Shown here piece after piece: positions 48,748-58,965 of a stretch of 64,000 nucleotides of DNA. A program made the position numbers and the translations under genes. The notes under the pieces are model-generated. The model saw nothing but the letters and a program-made list of their open reading frames with translations, searched no databases and was not told the DNA's origin. Source of the DNA: Chrysemys picta bellii (Eukaryota > Chordata > Testudines > Emydidae); contig NC_088800.1 of assembly GCF_011386835.1 (NCBI RefSeq), positions 21,008,572 through 21,072,571 of the forward strand, given 5' to 3'. Each line of letters opens with the position of its first letter. The stretch's first letter is position 1.

Positions 48748-49347
48748 TCAGCAATTCCCAAAATCAAAGCCACTTACCAGGGGCCTCCTCTCCTGTTTGC
48801 GCTTTCCCAAGCTCCGATAGCTGTGACTGGCTAGCCTCCTCTGAGGTAGAGAAGAGCTCCTGGCTGCATGCATCTCTGACCTCCGAGTTGTCCTCTGCCT
48901 CTGGGTCCCTCTCCCCCTCCACATCCTCCTCCAAGATTTCCTCCTCCTAGCTCGGTCCACTCTCGACTGGCATGTGAACCACTGAAGTATCCACAGTGGG
49001 CTTTGCAGTGGAGGTGGGGTCACCACCGAGTATTGCGTCCGGGTCTTTGTAGAACTGGCAGCTCGTGGGCGCAGCACCGGAGCAGTGGTTTGCCTCCCAC
49101 ACCTTGTGATAGGCATTCCGCAGCTCCTTCATTTTGACCCTGCACTGCAGTGTGTCCCAGTTATGGCCCCTTTCTGTCATGCATCATGAAATCTGTCCGT
49201 AGGTATCATAATTCCTATGGGTGGAGCGCATCTGGACTGGACAGCCTCTTCTCCCCAAATGCTGATGAGGTCCAGCAGGTTGGCATTGCTCCAAGGCAAG
49301 GACTGCCTGGTTATGGAGCAGGCATGGTCACCTGGAAAGATGCGCTG
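48748..49347 (-). pseudogene. Harbinger Myb/SANT-like gene remnant
   Basis: Minus strand. LPWSNANLLDLISIWGEEAV from about 49310 matches the trihelix start of copy one. A frameshift follows, and the domain resumes at MTERGHNWDTLQCRVKMKEL with CQFYKDPDAILGGDPTS. The coiled-coil C-terminal block is missing, removed by the deletion that fuses the transposase end to the third-frame region. Confidence 0.75.
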
Positions 49348-49727
49348 AGACCACTGCACGTGTCACTGAGCAAACAGGAAGGGGAGTTCCAAAATTCCCA
49401 AGGAACTTAAGGGGTGGGGCTCATGGTTGGTGACCTGAGGGCAGGGCAGTACAGTTCAAACCGATAACCAGAGAGGTGAGAACAGGCATTGTGGGACACC
49501 TCCTGGAGGCCAATCGCAGCTCTATAATCAACCACAGTGTCTACATTGACACTGCAGCACTGTAGCCCCAGTGCAGAAAGCTGTATGCCTCTTTTCAGGG
49601 TGTTTTTGTATAGCGCTGCAACTGTGCAGTTTCTGTGCACTAAGTGGCTTGGCAGTGTGTAAACCTTCAGAGTTACATCGCAGAAAGCTCCTTTACTGCG
49701 CAGAAACTTGCCACAGTAGACAAGGCC

Positions 49728-50961
49728 GAAGAAACAGTGGAATTTCCACTGACATTTCCTGAGTTTCTCCACTGCTTACATGTTTTGTTATTACAGGTCT
49801 TGTTAGGATTTGTTTTCCCCATGCAAGTTTATCATTGGTATGCAAAGTACATTGATTGTTGAGACTCACACTGCTGTTTTCCATTGCTGCCCTCTATCCT
49901 GTTATCTATAATCTGCTCTGCAATGTATGTAGAAATGGGGCATGCTTTAAGGGTATTAAGAGAATCTTTAAAGCATTCCATATCTGCAATTTTCTTGAGT
50001 CATTTGACCAAATAGTAATCTTAGACATCCCATGACATGACCTATCATCTGAACTGACTACCATAGCTTCATTTTCAGCAATATTGGTCCTTTCAGGGAC
50101 CTTAATGTTTGAGATATAATCCTGCCATTTTATCTTCAGCCTTATTTTCAGGCAGCACTGGCGGAAGTATTCAAGTGACTTTATTCATGCCTACAAGCAG
50201 TATTGGAATTCCATATCAGATACAGTGAGGACTATTTTCATTTCATTTGACTTTCCATCGTGAGGATTACTGAGAACATCCTATCATGAGAGGTAACAAG
50301 GTTTCTTCTTGTTGGATTACTTAGACTCAGCCCCCCCCCGGGATCTGGTATAATTCTAACACAGCCTATAAACTAGCTGGAACTGAGTAAACCATTTACA
50401 GTGAATAATGTAGTGCACAAATGTAGCCTCTTGTTCTGTTCATGATCATCCTATGAGCAGTTTACAGTTTGTTTTGCTTCAATCATTATTCCAAGTTACT
50501 TGCCAAATAATTCCAGCAAATAATTTTAGTTAGGTAGACTGTGAGCAGTTCTTTATGATATTCAAGATGTATTGGTGGGCTCTGATTGCCATGTAGGTCA
50601 CATGGCTTCATTTCACTTTCATGATTGGGTGAGTATCACTCTTAGAATCAGATTTCTGATGCAGACACGTGTTTTGTATGTGTTTAAAATTCACCTTTTG
50701 CACACACACTCCATGATATTCTTAACATTTGCTGTTTCCACAAACATTTCTGCCTGATGTCTCATAAAGGAATAAAAAACTTCCCTTAAAAAATTAAGGA
50801 GAGACAAATAGAAAAGTGCAAAACAATAAAAATCTCCAACAACCAAAAATAACTATTACACACAGAGTTATCTGCTAAACTGCATCACAAAAAAGCAGGT
50901 AAGCTTGTAGCCTAAAGCTCATTCCTGGAGCCAGTCTTCTGTCTGCTGTGATACTACCTCT
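49728..50961. other. Non-coding stretch, nothing recognised
   Basis: AT-rich. A poly-C tract lies near 50331-50339. No domain-bearing frame. Confidence 0.4.
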
Positions 50962-51128
50962 AGGGCTTAATTAGTAAAGAAAGAGGTGCCGGGACTCAAG
51001 CAATTAGGTGCCAGGACTCAAGCATTTTTTTACATTCATCACTGATACAGAGCTGCCAGGGCTATGAACTGCCAAGACTAGAGGTGCCAGGGCTGAGCCC
51101 TGGCAAGCCCTGGCACAAATTAAGCACT
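50962..51128. mobile_element. Possible hAT-like MITE
   Basis: 'agggcttaattagtaaagaa' and 'gcacaaattaagcac' form imperfect inverted ends, with an internal direct duplication of 'aggtgcc.ggactcaagca'. No matching 8-bp flanks were found, so this is tentative. Confidence 0.4.
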
Positions 51129-51200
51129 GGCTATGTCCCCCAGTGCCTAAGCCCTAAGGAGAGAAGGGCCTCTTGGCTGTTCAGCTCAATTCTCTTTATA

Positions 51201-51650
51201 CAGGTTGAACCTCTCTAGCCCGGCACCCTCGGTGCCAAACCAGAGAATTTGCCGAACCACGGGAGGTCAATACAGTATTGTAGTGAGCGGGTCTCTTTTC
51301 ATTTTTATTTCGCCAAGGCGAATAAATGGAACAACGTACCAATGTGCCCTTTTCCAATTTCTGCAACAATTCCACCTTTTGCTGTATCGATATTGATACA
51401 CGCTTTCGCTTAGCAGCATTACCAACACTTCCACTGCTTGCTGGTCTCTTAGAAGACATAGTTAGGGGTAAATTGGAGCTAAATAACAGCACAGAACACT
51501 GAAAGCCAGGACTGGTGGCTGTAAACAAACTTTGCCGCACCGCAGGAAACTTGGCCCCACCCATGATAAATGGACATCCGGCTAACTAAAATCATGCCGG
51601 ACCACGGTTGTTGCCAGACCAGAGAGTGCTGGAGCAGGGAGGTTCTTCCT
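51201..51650 (-). mobile_element. Tigger (pogo) element, internally deleted
   Basis: Left end CAGGTTGAACCTCTCTAGCC follows a TA dinucleotide. The right end, degraded, mirrors it as 'ccagagagtgctgg...gggaggttcttcct' and is followed by 'ata'. Both ends show the characteristic Tigger subterminal sequence ('accacgg', 'gccaaaccagagaatttgcc'). Most of the transposase gene has been deleted, leaving about 450 bp. Confidence 0.85.
51330..51459 (-). pseudogene. Tigger transposase N-terminus (CENP-B-type HTH start)
   Basis: The frame from the ATG at 51459 reads MSSKRPASSGSVGNAAKRKR then VSISIQQKVELLQKLEKGT, the start of the pogo/CENP-B DNA-binding domain. After KGTLVRCS the frame runs into non-homologous sequence at the internal deletion. 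The catalytic DDE region is wholly absent. Confidence 0.8.
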
Positions 51651-52392
51651 ATAGCAGGAAATAGCCCATATTCCCCTCCCAAAAGAATTAAATCCTCTTC
51701 TTCACAATAAAACCCCAAGCCCAACTGACTCACATATGATGCAGCTAACTAGGCAGCCATATTGCAAAACAAAATATTACTGTTAAATAAATTAGAGAAT
51801 TGGGACTTAACAGACATACCTGGAACACAACAGCCATGAAGATACTAGATGAGCTTTCCTAGAACACCGCGAGCCTAGTGTCAGGGTTCACTCCACCTTC
51901 TCATCTTCTGGGACTACATCAAGTAAAAGGCAGCTCCTAAGTGCTAAAAGGACATCCAGGGCAAGTATTGGAAGAGTTCTTCAGCTTTTATTCACCACCC
52001 TGTGTGCATAAGCTAAAACATCAACGTTCCACAAATGACATAGAATGACAAACTCAACACAGAACACATGGATTTGCAGAAAGCCTTTGCCAAGGTCCCT
52101 CACCTAACGTTTCTTAAGGAAACTCAGTAGCCATGGGATAAGAGGGAATGTTGCCTCATTGATCAGTAACTGGTTGAAAGATAGGAAATAAAGGATAGGA
52201 ATAAATGGTCGATTTTCACAGTGAAGAGAGGTGAACGGTGGGATCCCCAAAAGATCTATACTAAGACATGTGGCATTCAACATATTCATTCATGATATGG
52301 CAAAGGGTGTGATTAGGGAAGTGGCAAAGTTTGCAGACAATACAAAATTATTCAAGTTAGTTAAGTCCAAAGCAGACTGCAAGGCGCTACAG

Positions 52393-52490
52393 ATGATTTC
52401 GTTAGGGATTGGTCCTGCTTTGAGCAGGGGGTTGGACTAGATGGCCTCCTGAGGTCCCTTCCAAGCCTGATATTCTATGATTCTATGATC
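52393..52490 (+). repeat. CR1 3'-end fragment nested in the older CR1
   Basis: 'gatgatttcgttagggattg', 'gagcagggggttggactaga' and the tail 'attctatgattctatgat' form a young-type CR1 end. It interrupts the RT of the host copy between KALQ and KLGDWATKW. Confidence 0.85.
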
Positions 52491-53154
52491 TTATAAAGCT
52501 GGGTGATTGGGCAACAAAATGGCATATGAAATTCAACGCTGATAAGTGCAAAGTAATGCACATTGGAAAAAAACAATCCCAACTATACATATGAAATAAT
52601 GGATTCTAAATTAGCTATTACTACACAAGAAAGTTCTTGGAGTCACCATAAATAGTTCTCTAAAACCTTAAGCTCAATGTGTAGCAGCGGTCAAAAAGAC
52701 TTAACAATATGTTAGGGACTATTAGGAAAGGGATAAAAAAATGAGACCGAAAATATCATAATGCCCCTATATAAAATCCCTGGTTGTGCCTACACCTTGA
52801 ATACTGTGTGCAGTTCTGGTTGCCCCCATCTCAAAAAGGATATAGTGGATCTGGAAAAGGGCAACAAAGATGATCAAGAGTATCGAACAGCTTTCATATG
52901 AGGAGAGACTAAAAAGATTAGGGCTGTTCAGCTTAGAAGAAAGACAACTAAAGGGGGAATATAACAAAAGTCTATAAAATCATGAATGGTGTGGAAAAAA
53001 TAAATAGAGAAGTGTTACACTGGTCTACAATTTTTGAGAAGTCGTCTGCTTCAGAGATAAAATGTACTATTTATTATGTATTTTGATGTGCTGAATTCAA
53101 ATATGACAATTAAAAAACTATTATGTACATAGTTTAGTCCTATTCAGTGTCTAC

Positions 53155-54808
53155 TCAGCGCTTCTTGGCTTGTCTGTTGTATTCATTAAATGGAGCATCT
53201 CTTGTCACTGTCCAGCAATAGTCTGCAAGCATTGATGGGCTCCATTTGCCCTGATAGCGTTTCTCCATTGTTGCAATGTCCTGGTGAAATCGCTCGCCGT
53301 GCTCGTCGCTCACTGCTCCGCAGTTCGGTGGAAAAAAAATCTAGAGAGTGCCAAAAATGTATCTTTAGTGACATGTTGCAACCAAGGCTTTTGTATGCCT
53401 TGAGGAGGTTTTCCACCAACAACCTGTAGTTGTCTTCCTTGTTGTTTCTGAGAAAATTTATTGCCACTAACTGGAAGGCCTTCCATGCCGTCTTTTCTTT
53501 GCCATGTAGTGCATGGTCAAATGCATCATCTCGAAGAAGTTCACGAATCTGAGGACCAACAAAGACACCTTCCTTTATCTTAGCTTCACTTAACCTTGGA
53601 AATTTTCCACGGAGGTACTTGAAAGCTGCTTGTGTTTTGTCAATGGCCTTGACAAAGTTCTTCATCAGACCCAGCTTGATGTGTAAGGGTGGTAACAAAA
53701 TCTTCCTTGATTCAACAAGTGGTGGATGCTGAACACTTTTCCTCCCAGGCTCCAATGACTGTCGGAGTGGCCAGTCTTTCTTGATGTAGTGGGAATCTCT
53801 TGCACGACTATCCCATTCGCAGAGAAAACAGCAGTACTTTGTGTATCCAGTCTGCAGACCAAGCAAGAGAGCAACGACCTTCAAATCGCCACAAAGCTGC
53901 CATTGATGTTGGTCATAGTTTATGCACCTCAAAAGTTGTTTCATGTTGTCATAGGTTTCCTTCATATGGACTGCATGACCAACTGGAATTGTTGGCAAAG
54001 CAGTAAAATAGCTTTAAGACTCGTCTTCGATGAATCAATGAACAGTCTCCACTCATCTGGATCGTGAACAATGTTGAGGGCTGCCATCACACCATCGATG
54101 TTGTTGCAGGCTACAAGATCACCTTCCATGAAGAAGAATGGGACAAGATCCTTTTGACGGTCATGGAACATGGAAACCCTAACATCACCTGCCAGGAGAT
54201 TCCACTGCTGTAGTCTGGAGCCCAACAGCTCTGCCCTACTCTTGGGTAGTTCCAAATCCCTGACAAGGTCATTCAGTTCACCTTGTGTTATGAGGTGTGG
54301 TTCAGAGGAGGAGGATGGGAGACAATGTGGGTCCTGTGACATTGATGGTTCAGGACCAGAAGTTTCATCCTCTTCCTCCTCTGACTCAAGTGAGAATGAT
54401 TCTGGTGCCTCAGGAACCGGCAGTCCTTCTCCGTGGGGTACTGGGCGTATAGCTGATGGAATGTTTGGATAATGCACAGTCCACTTTTTCTTCTTTGACA
54501 CACCTTTCCCAACGGGAGGCACCATGCCGAAGTAACAATTGCTGGTGTGATCTGTTGGCTCTCTCCAAATCATTGGCACTGCAAAACGCATAGATTTCCT
54601 TTTCCTGTTCAACCATTGGCGAAGATTTGTTGCACAAGTGTTGCAGCATATGTGTGGGGCTCTTGTCCTGATCTCCAATTTTGCAGCCAAAATAAAGGTG
54701 ATAGGCTTTCTTAACCATAGTGGTTATACTGCGCTTTTGTGATGCAAAAGTCACTTCACCACAAACATAGCAGAAGTTATCTGCACTGTTCACGCAAGTA
54801 CGAGGCAT
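53155..54808 (-). pseudogene. Zinc-finger transposase-like gene, frameshifted three times
   Basis: Reads from the ATG at 54808 (MPRTCVNSADNFCYVCGEVT) to a stop at 53155-53157. An N-terminal Cys-rich module (CYVCGEV ... CCNTCATNL) looks zinc-binding. An acidic linker (SLESEEEEDETSGPEPSMSQ) follows, then a conserved core with LCGDLKVVALLLGLQTGYTK, a C-x2-C motif in CCFLCEWDSR, and LPPLHIKLGLMKNFVKAID. The C-x2-C plus LH arrangement resembles CMC-type DDE transposases. The frame is lost at about 54655, about 53990 and about 53330, so at least three indels separate four blocks. I recognise the protein as a widespread transposon-derived 'uncharacterised' type, but cannot name the family with certainty. 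It fills most of the element and must once have mobilised it. Confidence 0.7.
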
Positions 54809-54945
54809 CTCTGCTCACTTTGGCTAAACAGAAATGTGTCCCTTTGCAAAATCAAACACTGACAAATAAGAGAGCACGACACTGTATGATTTCTAGAGCT
54901 GATATAGGGCAATTTGTTCAGCAGAGTGATGTAAGCTTCATTATG

Positions 54946-55027
54946 ATTGCATCATCCATGACTTCTAGGAATAACATGATGCAATTCATATCATGTATGA
55001 TGCAATACCAGCTTCAGATTGCATCAT
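54946..55027. promoter_or_regulatory. Cluster of four ATGATGCAAT repeats upstream of the transposase gene
   Basis: The 10-mer ATGATGCAAT occurs twice on plus (54976-54985, 54997-55006) and twice as ATTGCATCAT (54946-54955, 55018-55027), nested symmetrically. It lies between the gene start and the element's right end. Subterminal repeats of this kind are typical transposase-binding sites; the role is inferred. Confidence 0.5.
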
Positions 55028-55704
55028 TCATTGTTTTGCCTAAAAAGCAAGTCCAAACCCAGTCATAGATTTATTCATAGATCCAGTCAAAGATGTATTT
55101 TAGTCATTTCTGGTTTAAATTGAGATCCCTTCCCTTTATAACTCACTTATCCTCCGCCATTCCCAAGTCAAGGGTCGTATATACTGACCCAATAGCATAT
55201 CTTGAAAACTAGAGCCAATCAACAATTTTAAGCATCATTTTCGTTCTCAGTGACCTGGAATTAGTAAAGTTTGACTACATTTATTTCAGAAGCATTTTGG
55301 CTCTAGAGCAGTGTTATTTACCCTTTCCCGCAATACAAAAACCAGGGTCACCAGATGAAATTAGCAGACAACGGGTTTAATACAAACAAGAAGAAATACT
55401 TTTTCCACACAACTCATTGTGGAACTCATTGCCATGGTATGGTTGTGATTTCCAAAAGTTAAAAAAGGACTAGATAAATTCATGGAGGATAGACTGCAGC
55501 TATTAGACAAGACGGTCATAGATACATCTGCATGCTCAGGGTGACCCTAAACCTCTGACTACCAGATGCCAGGAGTGGAAGACAGGGGTGGAGCTCCATA
55601 ATTGCCCTGTTCTGTACCAGCTCTGGTATGGGCCAATGTTGGAGACAGGATATTGGGCAAGACTGACCATAGTCTGATCCAGTATGGCAGCTCTTATGTT
55701 CTTA

Positions 55705-56583
55705 TCGTTTGCTGCCCCTCTCTGGGTTGCACAATATAACAATTTGCCTCTTATGCATTTACTTTCCCTGAGAAATTATTAATATGTATATTCAAAATTT
55801 CCCTTGGAGGTACAGGCCTTTTAAATATCCTTTTTCCCCATTATGCTCTCTTTTTTAAGGGCTAGAGTGCTTGTTTCAGGCCTCTCCCCCCCCCGCCCCC
55901 ACATGTAGTGACTTGTATTTCCTGTCCCATGTATCTCTACTACACTATCCAGGTAGTCATTGGTCACTCAGGGTGAAATCCTTTAAGAGTCACAGCTCAG
56001 GAACAGTTCAGAAGTCACAGCCCCGGGTGAAGAGAGACTGTTAAATAATCTCTGCACCCTACTGATTGTGGGCTGCTCCAGGGGCAGAAGTAACACAGAC
56101 AGCACTCTGGAGCTGCTTAATTTTCAGCAAAAGTGCTGTCCACAATCTGAACCACTATGTATTGCCACCTAGTTCTGGCTTTTGTCCATGACACTCCCGT
56201 CCCACTCTCAGGCCCCCTACACCAGGGCTTGCAAAAGGGTCCTTGGAAGACAGCCTGCATCGGTCTTTAAATTATCACAATCTAGACGCTTCAGTATGCT
56301 TTGGCGCATGCCAGTAGCAGGGCACCGTCCGCAAGACACCACTAACCACTCTTCACAAACCATCTATATAAATGAAACCCTCACTAACCTGGGTAACTGC
56401 CATTCAAATGGAATCTAGGCTGACCACATACTGCACTATTGCTATCAAATCATGTAGTAGTTTACAAAGCATTGTGTCCTTGTTTCCAAAATTTGTGTGG
56501 CTAGTATAGGTTCTAAAATTCATCAGTAACAGATGCCACATTAATTGGACTAAGATGGTCTAGAATGCAGAATGGTCTTCTCT
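55705..56583. other. Non-coding stretch, nothing recognised
   Basis: No domain-bearing frame. A poly-C tract lies near 55886-55893. Confidence 0.4.
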
Positions 56584-56591
56584 GCCTATAT

Positions 56592-57437
56592 CAGGAGTCT
56601 CAAACTCAAATGACCATGAGGGACATATGAGGACTAGTTCATTGGCCCGAGGGCCTCATTACTGACACCTCCCCCCCCCCCTCCGCCGCCCTCGGCCCCG
56701 CCCCACTCCACCCCTTCCATGAGGCCCCCCTTGCCCCGCCTCTTCCCATCCCTTCCCTGCCCCCATTCCAACCCCTTCCCCAAAATCCCCACCCCAACTC
56801 TGCCCCCTCCCTGCCCCCAGGGGGTGCAGGAGGGGTGTGCGGTGTGGTGGGGGCTCAGGGCAGGGAGTTGGGGTGTGGGGTGCAAGAGGGGTGAGGGGTA
56901 CAGCAATGGGTCAGGGTGCAGGGTGCGGCAGGGGGCTCAGGGCAGTGGGTCGGGATGCGGGAGGGGTGCGGGGTGAGGCAGGGGGCTCAGGGCTGGGGGT
57001 TCGGCTGCAGGAGGGGCTCGGTGGGCAGGATCTGGCCCGGCCCGTACCAGGGGCAGGGCAGGCTCCCTGCATGCCTGTCTCCCTGCCCTGCCCCCGCAAG
57101 AGGCTGGAACGTGGGGAAGGGGGGGCGGAGGGGCTGTGTGTTTCTGTTGCTTGAGGCACTGCCTCCAGCAGCTCCCATCGGCCGTGATTCCCCGTTCCCG
57201 GCCAATGGGAGCTGCTGGGGGTGCTGCCTAAAGCAACAGCCACACACAGCCCCTCCGCCCCCCCTTCTCCATGTTCCAGCCTCCTCCCGGAGCTGCGCAG
57301 GGCAGGCAGGGAGCCTGCCCTGCTCCCGGTGCACGTCCAGCTGCCGCTCTGGTAAACACTGGGGAAGGGCAGGGGGGCTGGGAGGGGCTCGTGGGCCGCA
57401 GAAAATCACCCCGCGGGCCGCGTGTTTGAGACCCCTG
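56592..57437. mobile_element. GC-rich hAT-type element, 846 bp
   Basis: Ends CAGGAGTCTCAAACTCA and GTGTTTGAGACCCCTG are inverted repeats. Flanks GCCTATAT (56584-56591) and GCTTATAT (57438-57445) are an 8-bp duplication with one mismatch. The interior is strongly GC-rich, with 'ccccgccccactcc'-type runs, a tandem G-rich region and an inverted pair around 'agcagctcccatcggcc' and 'ggccaatgggagctgct'. No transposase is present. Confidence 0.85.
56816..57012. repeat. G-rich minisatellite inside the hAT element
   Basis: Imperfect tandem units built on 'ggggtgc.gg.gggggctcagggc.g.gggt' of about 45-55 bp, roughly four copies. The overlapping long frames here are products of the repeat. Confidence 0.7.
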
Positions 57438-57445
57438 GCTTATAT

Positions 57446-58632
57446 ACAAGAAATAAAGTTGACTTTTGTGCAAACCTGTATTAATTTATGGTTCCTGGTG
57501 GAAGTATAGGCAACTGACTTATTTCACTTGGTTTTGTCACCAGGCAAAAACTTGATGGCATCAACTAACTTTTGCTTTGAGTTTTTGGGTATGTACAAGA
57601 TCCACAACAAAATTTTGGAGATGGGAGCCTACATATGCTGAACCACTTTTTAAAAAAAGTATACCAACTCTTTGTAAATTGAAACTGCCCTGAATCACAC
57701 ATCTCTCTCTACTCACTGTTATCTCACTTAACCTGTATACTACAGAGCATTCCTGTAAGAACAGATTCTTTCCTCTAAAGTTAGATTTACAATGGAAAAA
57801 GCTTTCAATGACATTAAAATACAGTTTAAACAATAATAATATTTTAGTTTAAAATTACCCTTAATACTTCCTCAAAAAACTATCTGGAATACTTTGGAAA
57901 ACTCAATACATGTACAGTGTATTTCTTTAAAATAAAAAAGGGTCCTTTTGCTGGGTTAATATTGCTTCTTCTGTGCTGTAGTGCTTCTTTCATATTACTA
58001 CATCAATCAGATAAAGGAGTAACAGGTCCTAGGGCCATGTGTTCAAATACATTAGCCTTCATGTTGACTTTGTTCTTGCTTCTTATGTATTAAGGCTGAC
58101 AATCTTTGGAGCGGAAAAACTTTTCTACCAGAACATTCTTAATATTGGAAAAGATTAACATATACAAATAAAGTGACTGAATGTATGAGCGTTTGTTTAC
58201 AGAATGCAGAACAGATCACACACTGCTGGGTGTAGTGAAAGTAGTCCCATTGCTTTGAAAGGGACTTCTCACACCGATAAAAGTTACTTGTGTGAGCAAG
58301 TATTTGCAGGGTTGGACTTTAGATATGTGTGGATATGAGTGAAAACAAAACTTTGGCTGGCGATAACAGGCTTATAGTCATAGAGCGAGCTGGCACATGC
58401 AATATGAAAGAAAGCTATTCTGACCTAGGTTTAACCCTGCACTTTTGTACTGCCTCAGCAATCCTCACCTGGGTGGGCCTAGTGGGAGATGCTGCTAGGC
58501 TCCACTTTAGCACAAACTGCTTGACACATCATTTAAAACTAGGTATGTTGACATTGATCTTGGTGATAGTAAAATGAATGTCATTTTTACCAGTATCTGC
58601 ATCTTGACATCCTTAGGAAAAAGTATAAAGCT
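57446..58632. other. Non-coding stretch
   Basis: AT-rich; no gene. About 58225-58320 resembles the ancient palindromic repeat ('gtagtcccattgctttgaaa'). Confidence 0.4.
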
Positions 58633-58949
58633 GAAAAAACGGTTACTTACCATCTTGTAACTGTTGTTCTTCGAGATGTGTTGCTCATGTCCATTCCAAC
58701 CGGTGTGTGCACGGACCATGTGTACGATCGTTTGAAGGTTTTACCCTAGCGGTACCTGTCGGTTCGGCTGTGGAGCCCCCCAGAGTGGCACTTTCATGGC
58801 GGTGTATATAGTCCCCTGCCAACCCCACCGCCTGCTCAGATCCTTCTTGCCAGAATACTCCGATAGAGGGGAGGCGGGCAGGATTTGGAACGGCCACAAG
58901 CAACATCTCAAAGAACAACAGTTATGAGATGGTAAGTAACCGTTTTTTC
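58633..58949. repeat. DIRS terminal inverted arms
   Basis: Left arm begins 'gaaaaaacggttacttacca' and ends 'tcttcgagatg'. The right arm (58904-58949) is its reverse complement with few mismatches ('ggtaagtaaccgttttttc'). Arms are 46 bp with a 225-bp spacer. DIRS elements use such inverted and complementary repeats to form a circular intermediate; that function is from the family. Confidence 0.8.
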
Positions 58950-58965
58950 TTCTTCGAGTGCTTGC

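Larger units (their letters stand above)
47262..49727 (+). mobile_element. Second Harbinger copy, rearranged and deleted
   Basis: Same family as 12819-16971. The right end read in reverse gives GGCCTTGTCTACTGTGGCAA; no matching left end is found. Order of pieces: a stray transposase C-terminal segment (47268-47330), then the 5' leader ('gccatctttcaacggtttg'), the N-terminal part, an internal deletion joining residues before the HTH to LMKPYTG, the transposase end, a deletion of the Myb C-terminal block, the third-frame region with a hAT MITE, and the Myb domain region on minus. Confidence 0.85.
53018..55314 (-). mobile_element. DNA transposon with CACTG ends and TTA target (CMC-like), 2297 bp
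   Basis: Left end CACTGGTCTACA; right end, reverse-complemented, CACTGCTCTAGA. TTA flanks both sides (53015-53017 and 55315-55317), and removing the element with one TTA rejoins the CR1 sequence exactly (AAGTG-TTA-TTTACCC). CAC-type ends with a 3-bp target duplication fit the CACTA/Mirage/Chapaev group; Chapaev3-type elements in particular use 3 bp. The encoded protein is consistent with that (see the gene entry). The superfamily is an inference; the borders are directly visible. Confidence 0.8.
52073..55704 (+). mobile_element. Old CR1-type LINE copy, split by a DNA transposon and a CR1 fragment
   Basis: From about 52080 plus-strand frames read DLQKAFAKVPH (motif A), then KFADNTKLFKLV (the FADD box with Asn in the second Asp position), KLGDWATKWHMKFNADKCKV and later 'ctacaccttgaatactgtgtgcagttctgg', the CR1 RT order. 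The sequence stops at 53017 and resumes at 55315 with 'ttaccctttcccgcaataca'. It ends with 'ccagtatggcagctcttatgttcttat'. Many stops; long dead. The 5' end is truncated. Confidence 0.85.

Noticed and set aside
56634..57509. Long Gly/Arg- and Pro-rich frames up to 197 codons
   Set aside because: They cover the GC-rich interior and minisatellite of a non-autonomous hAT element; no protein family is seen.
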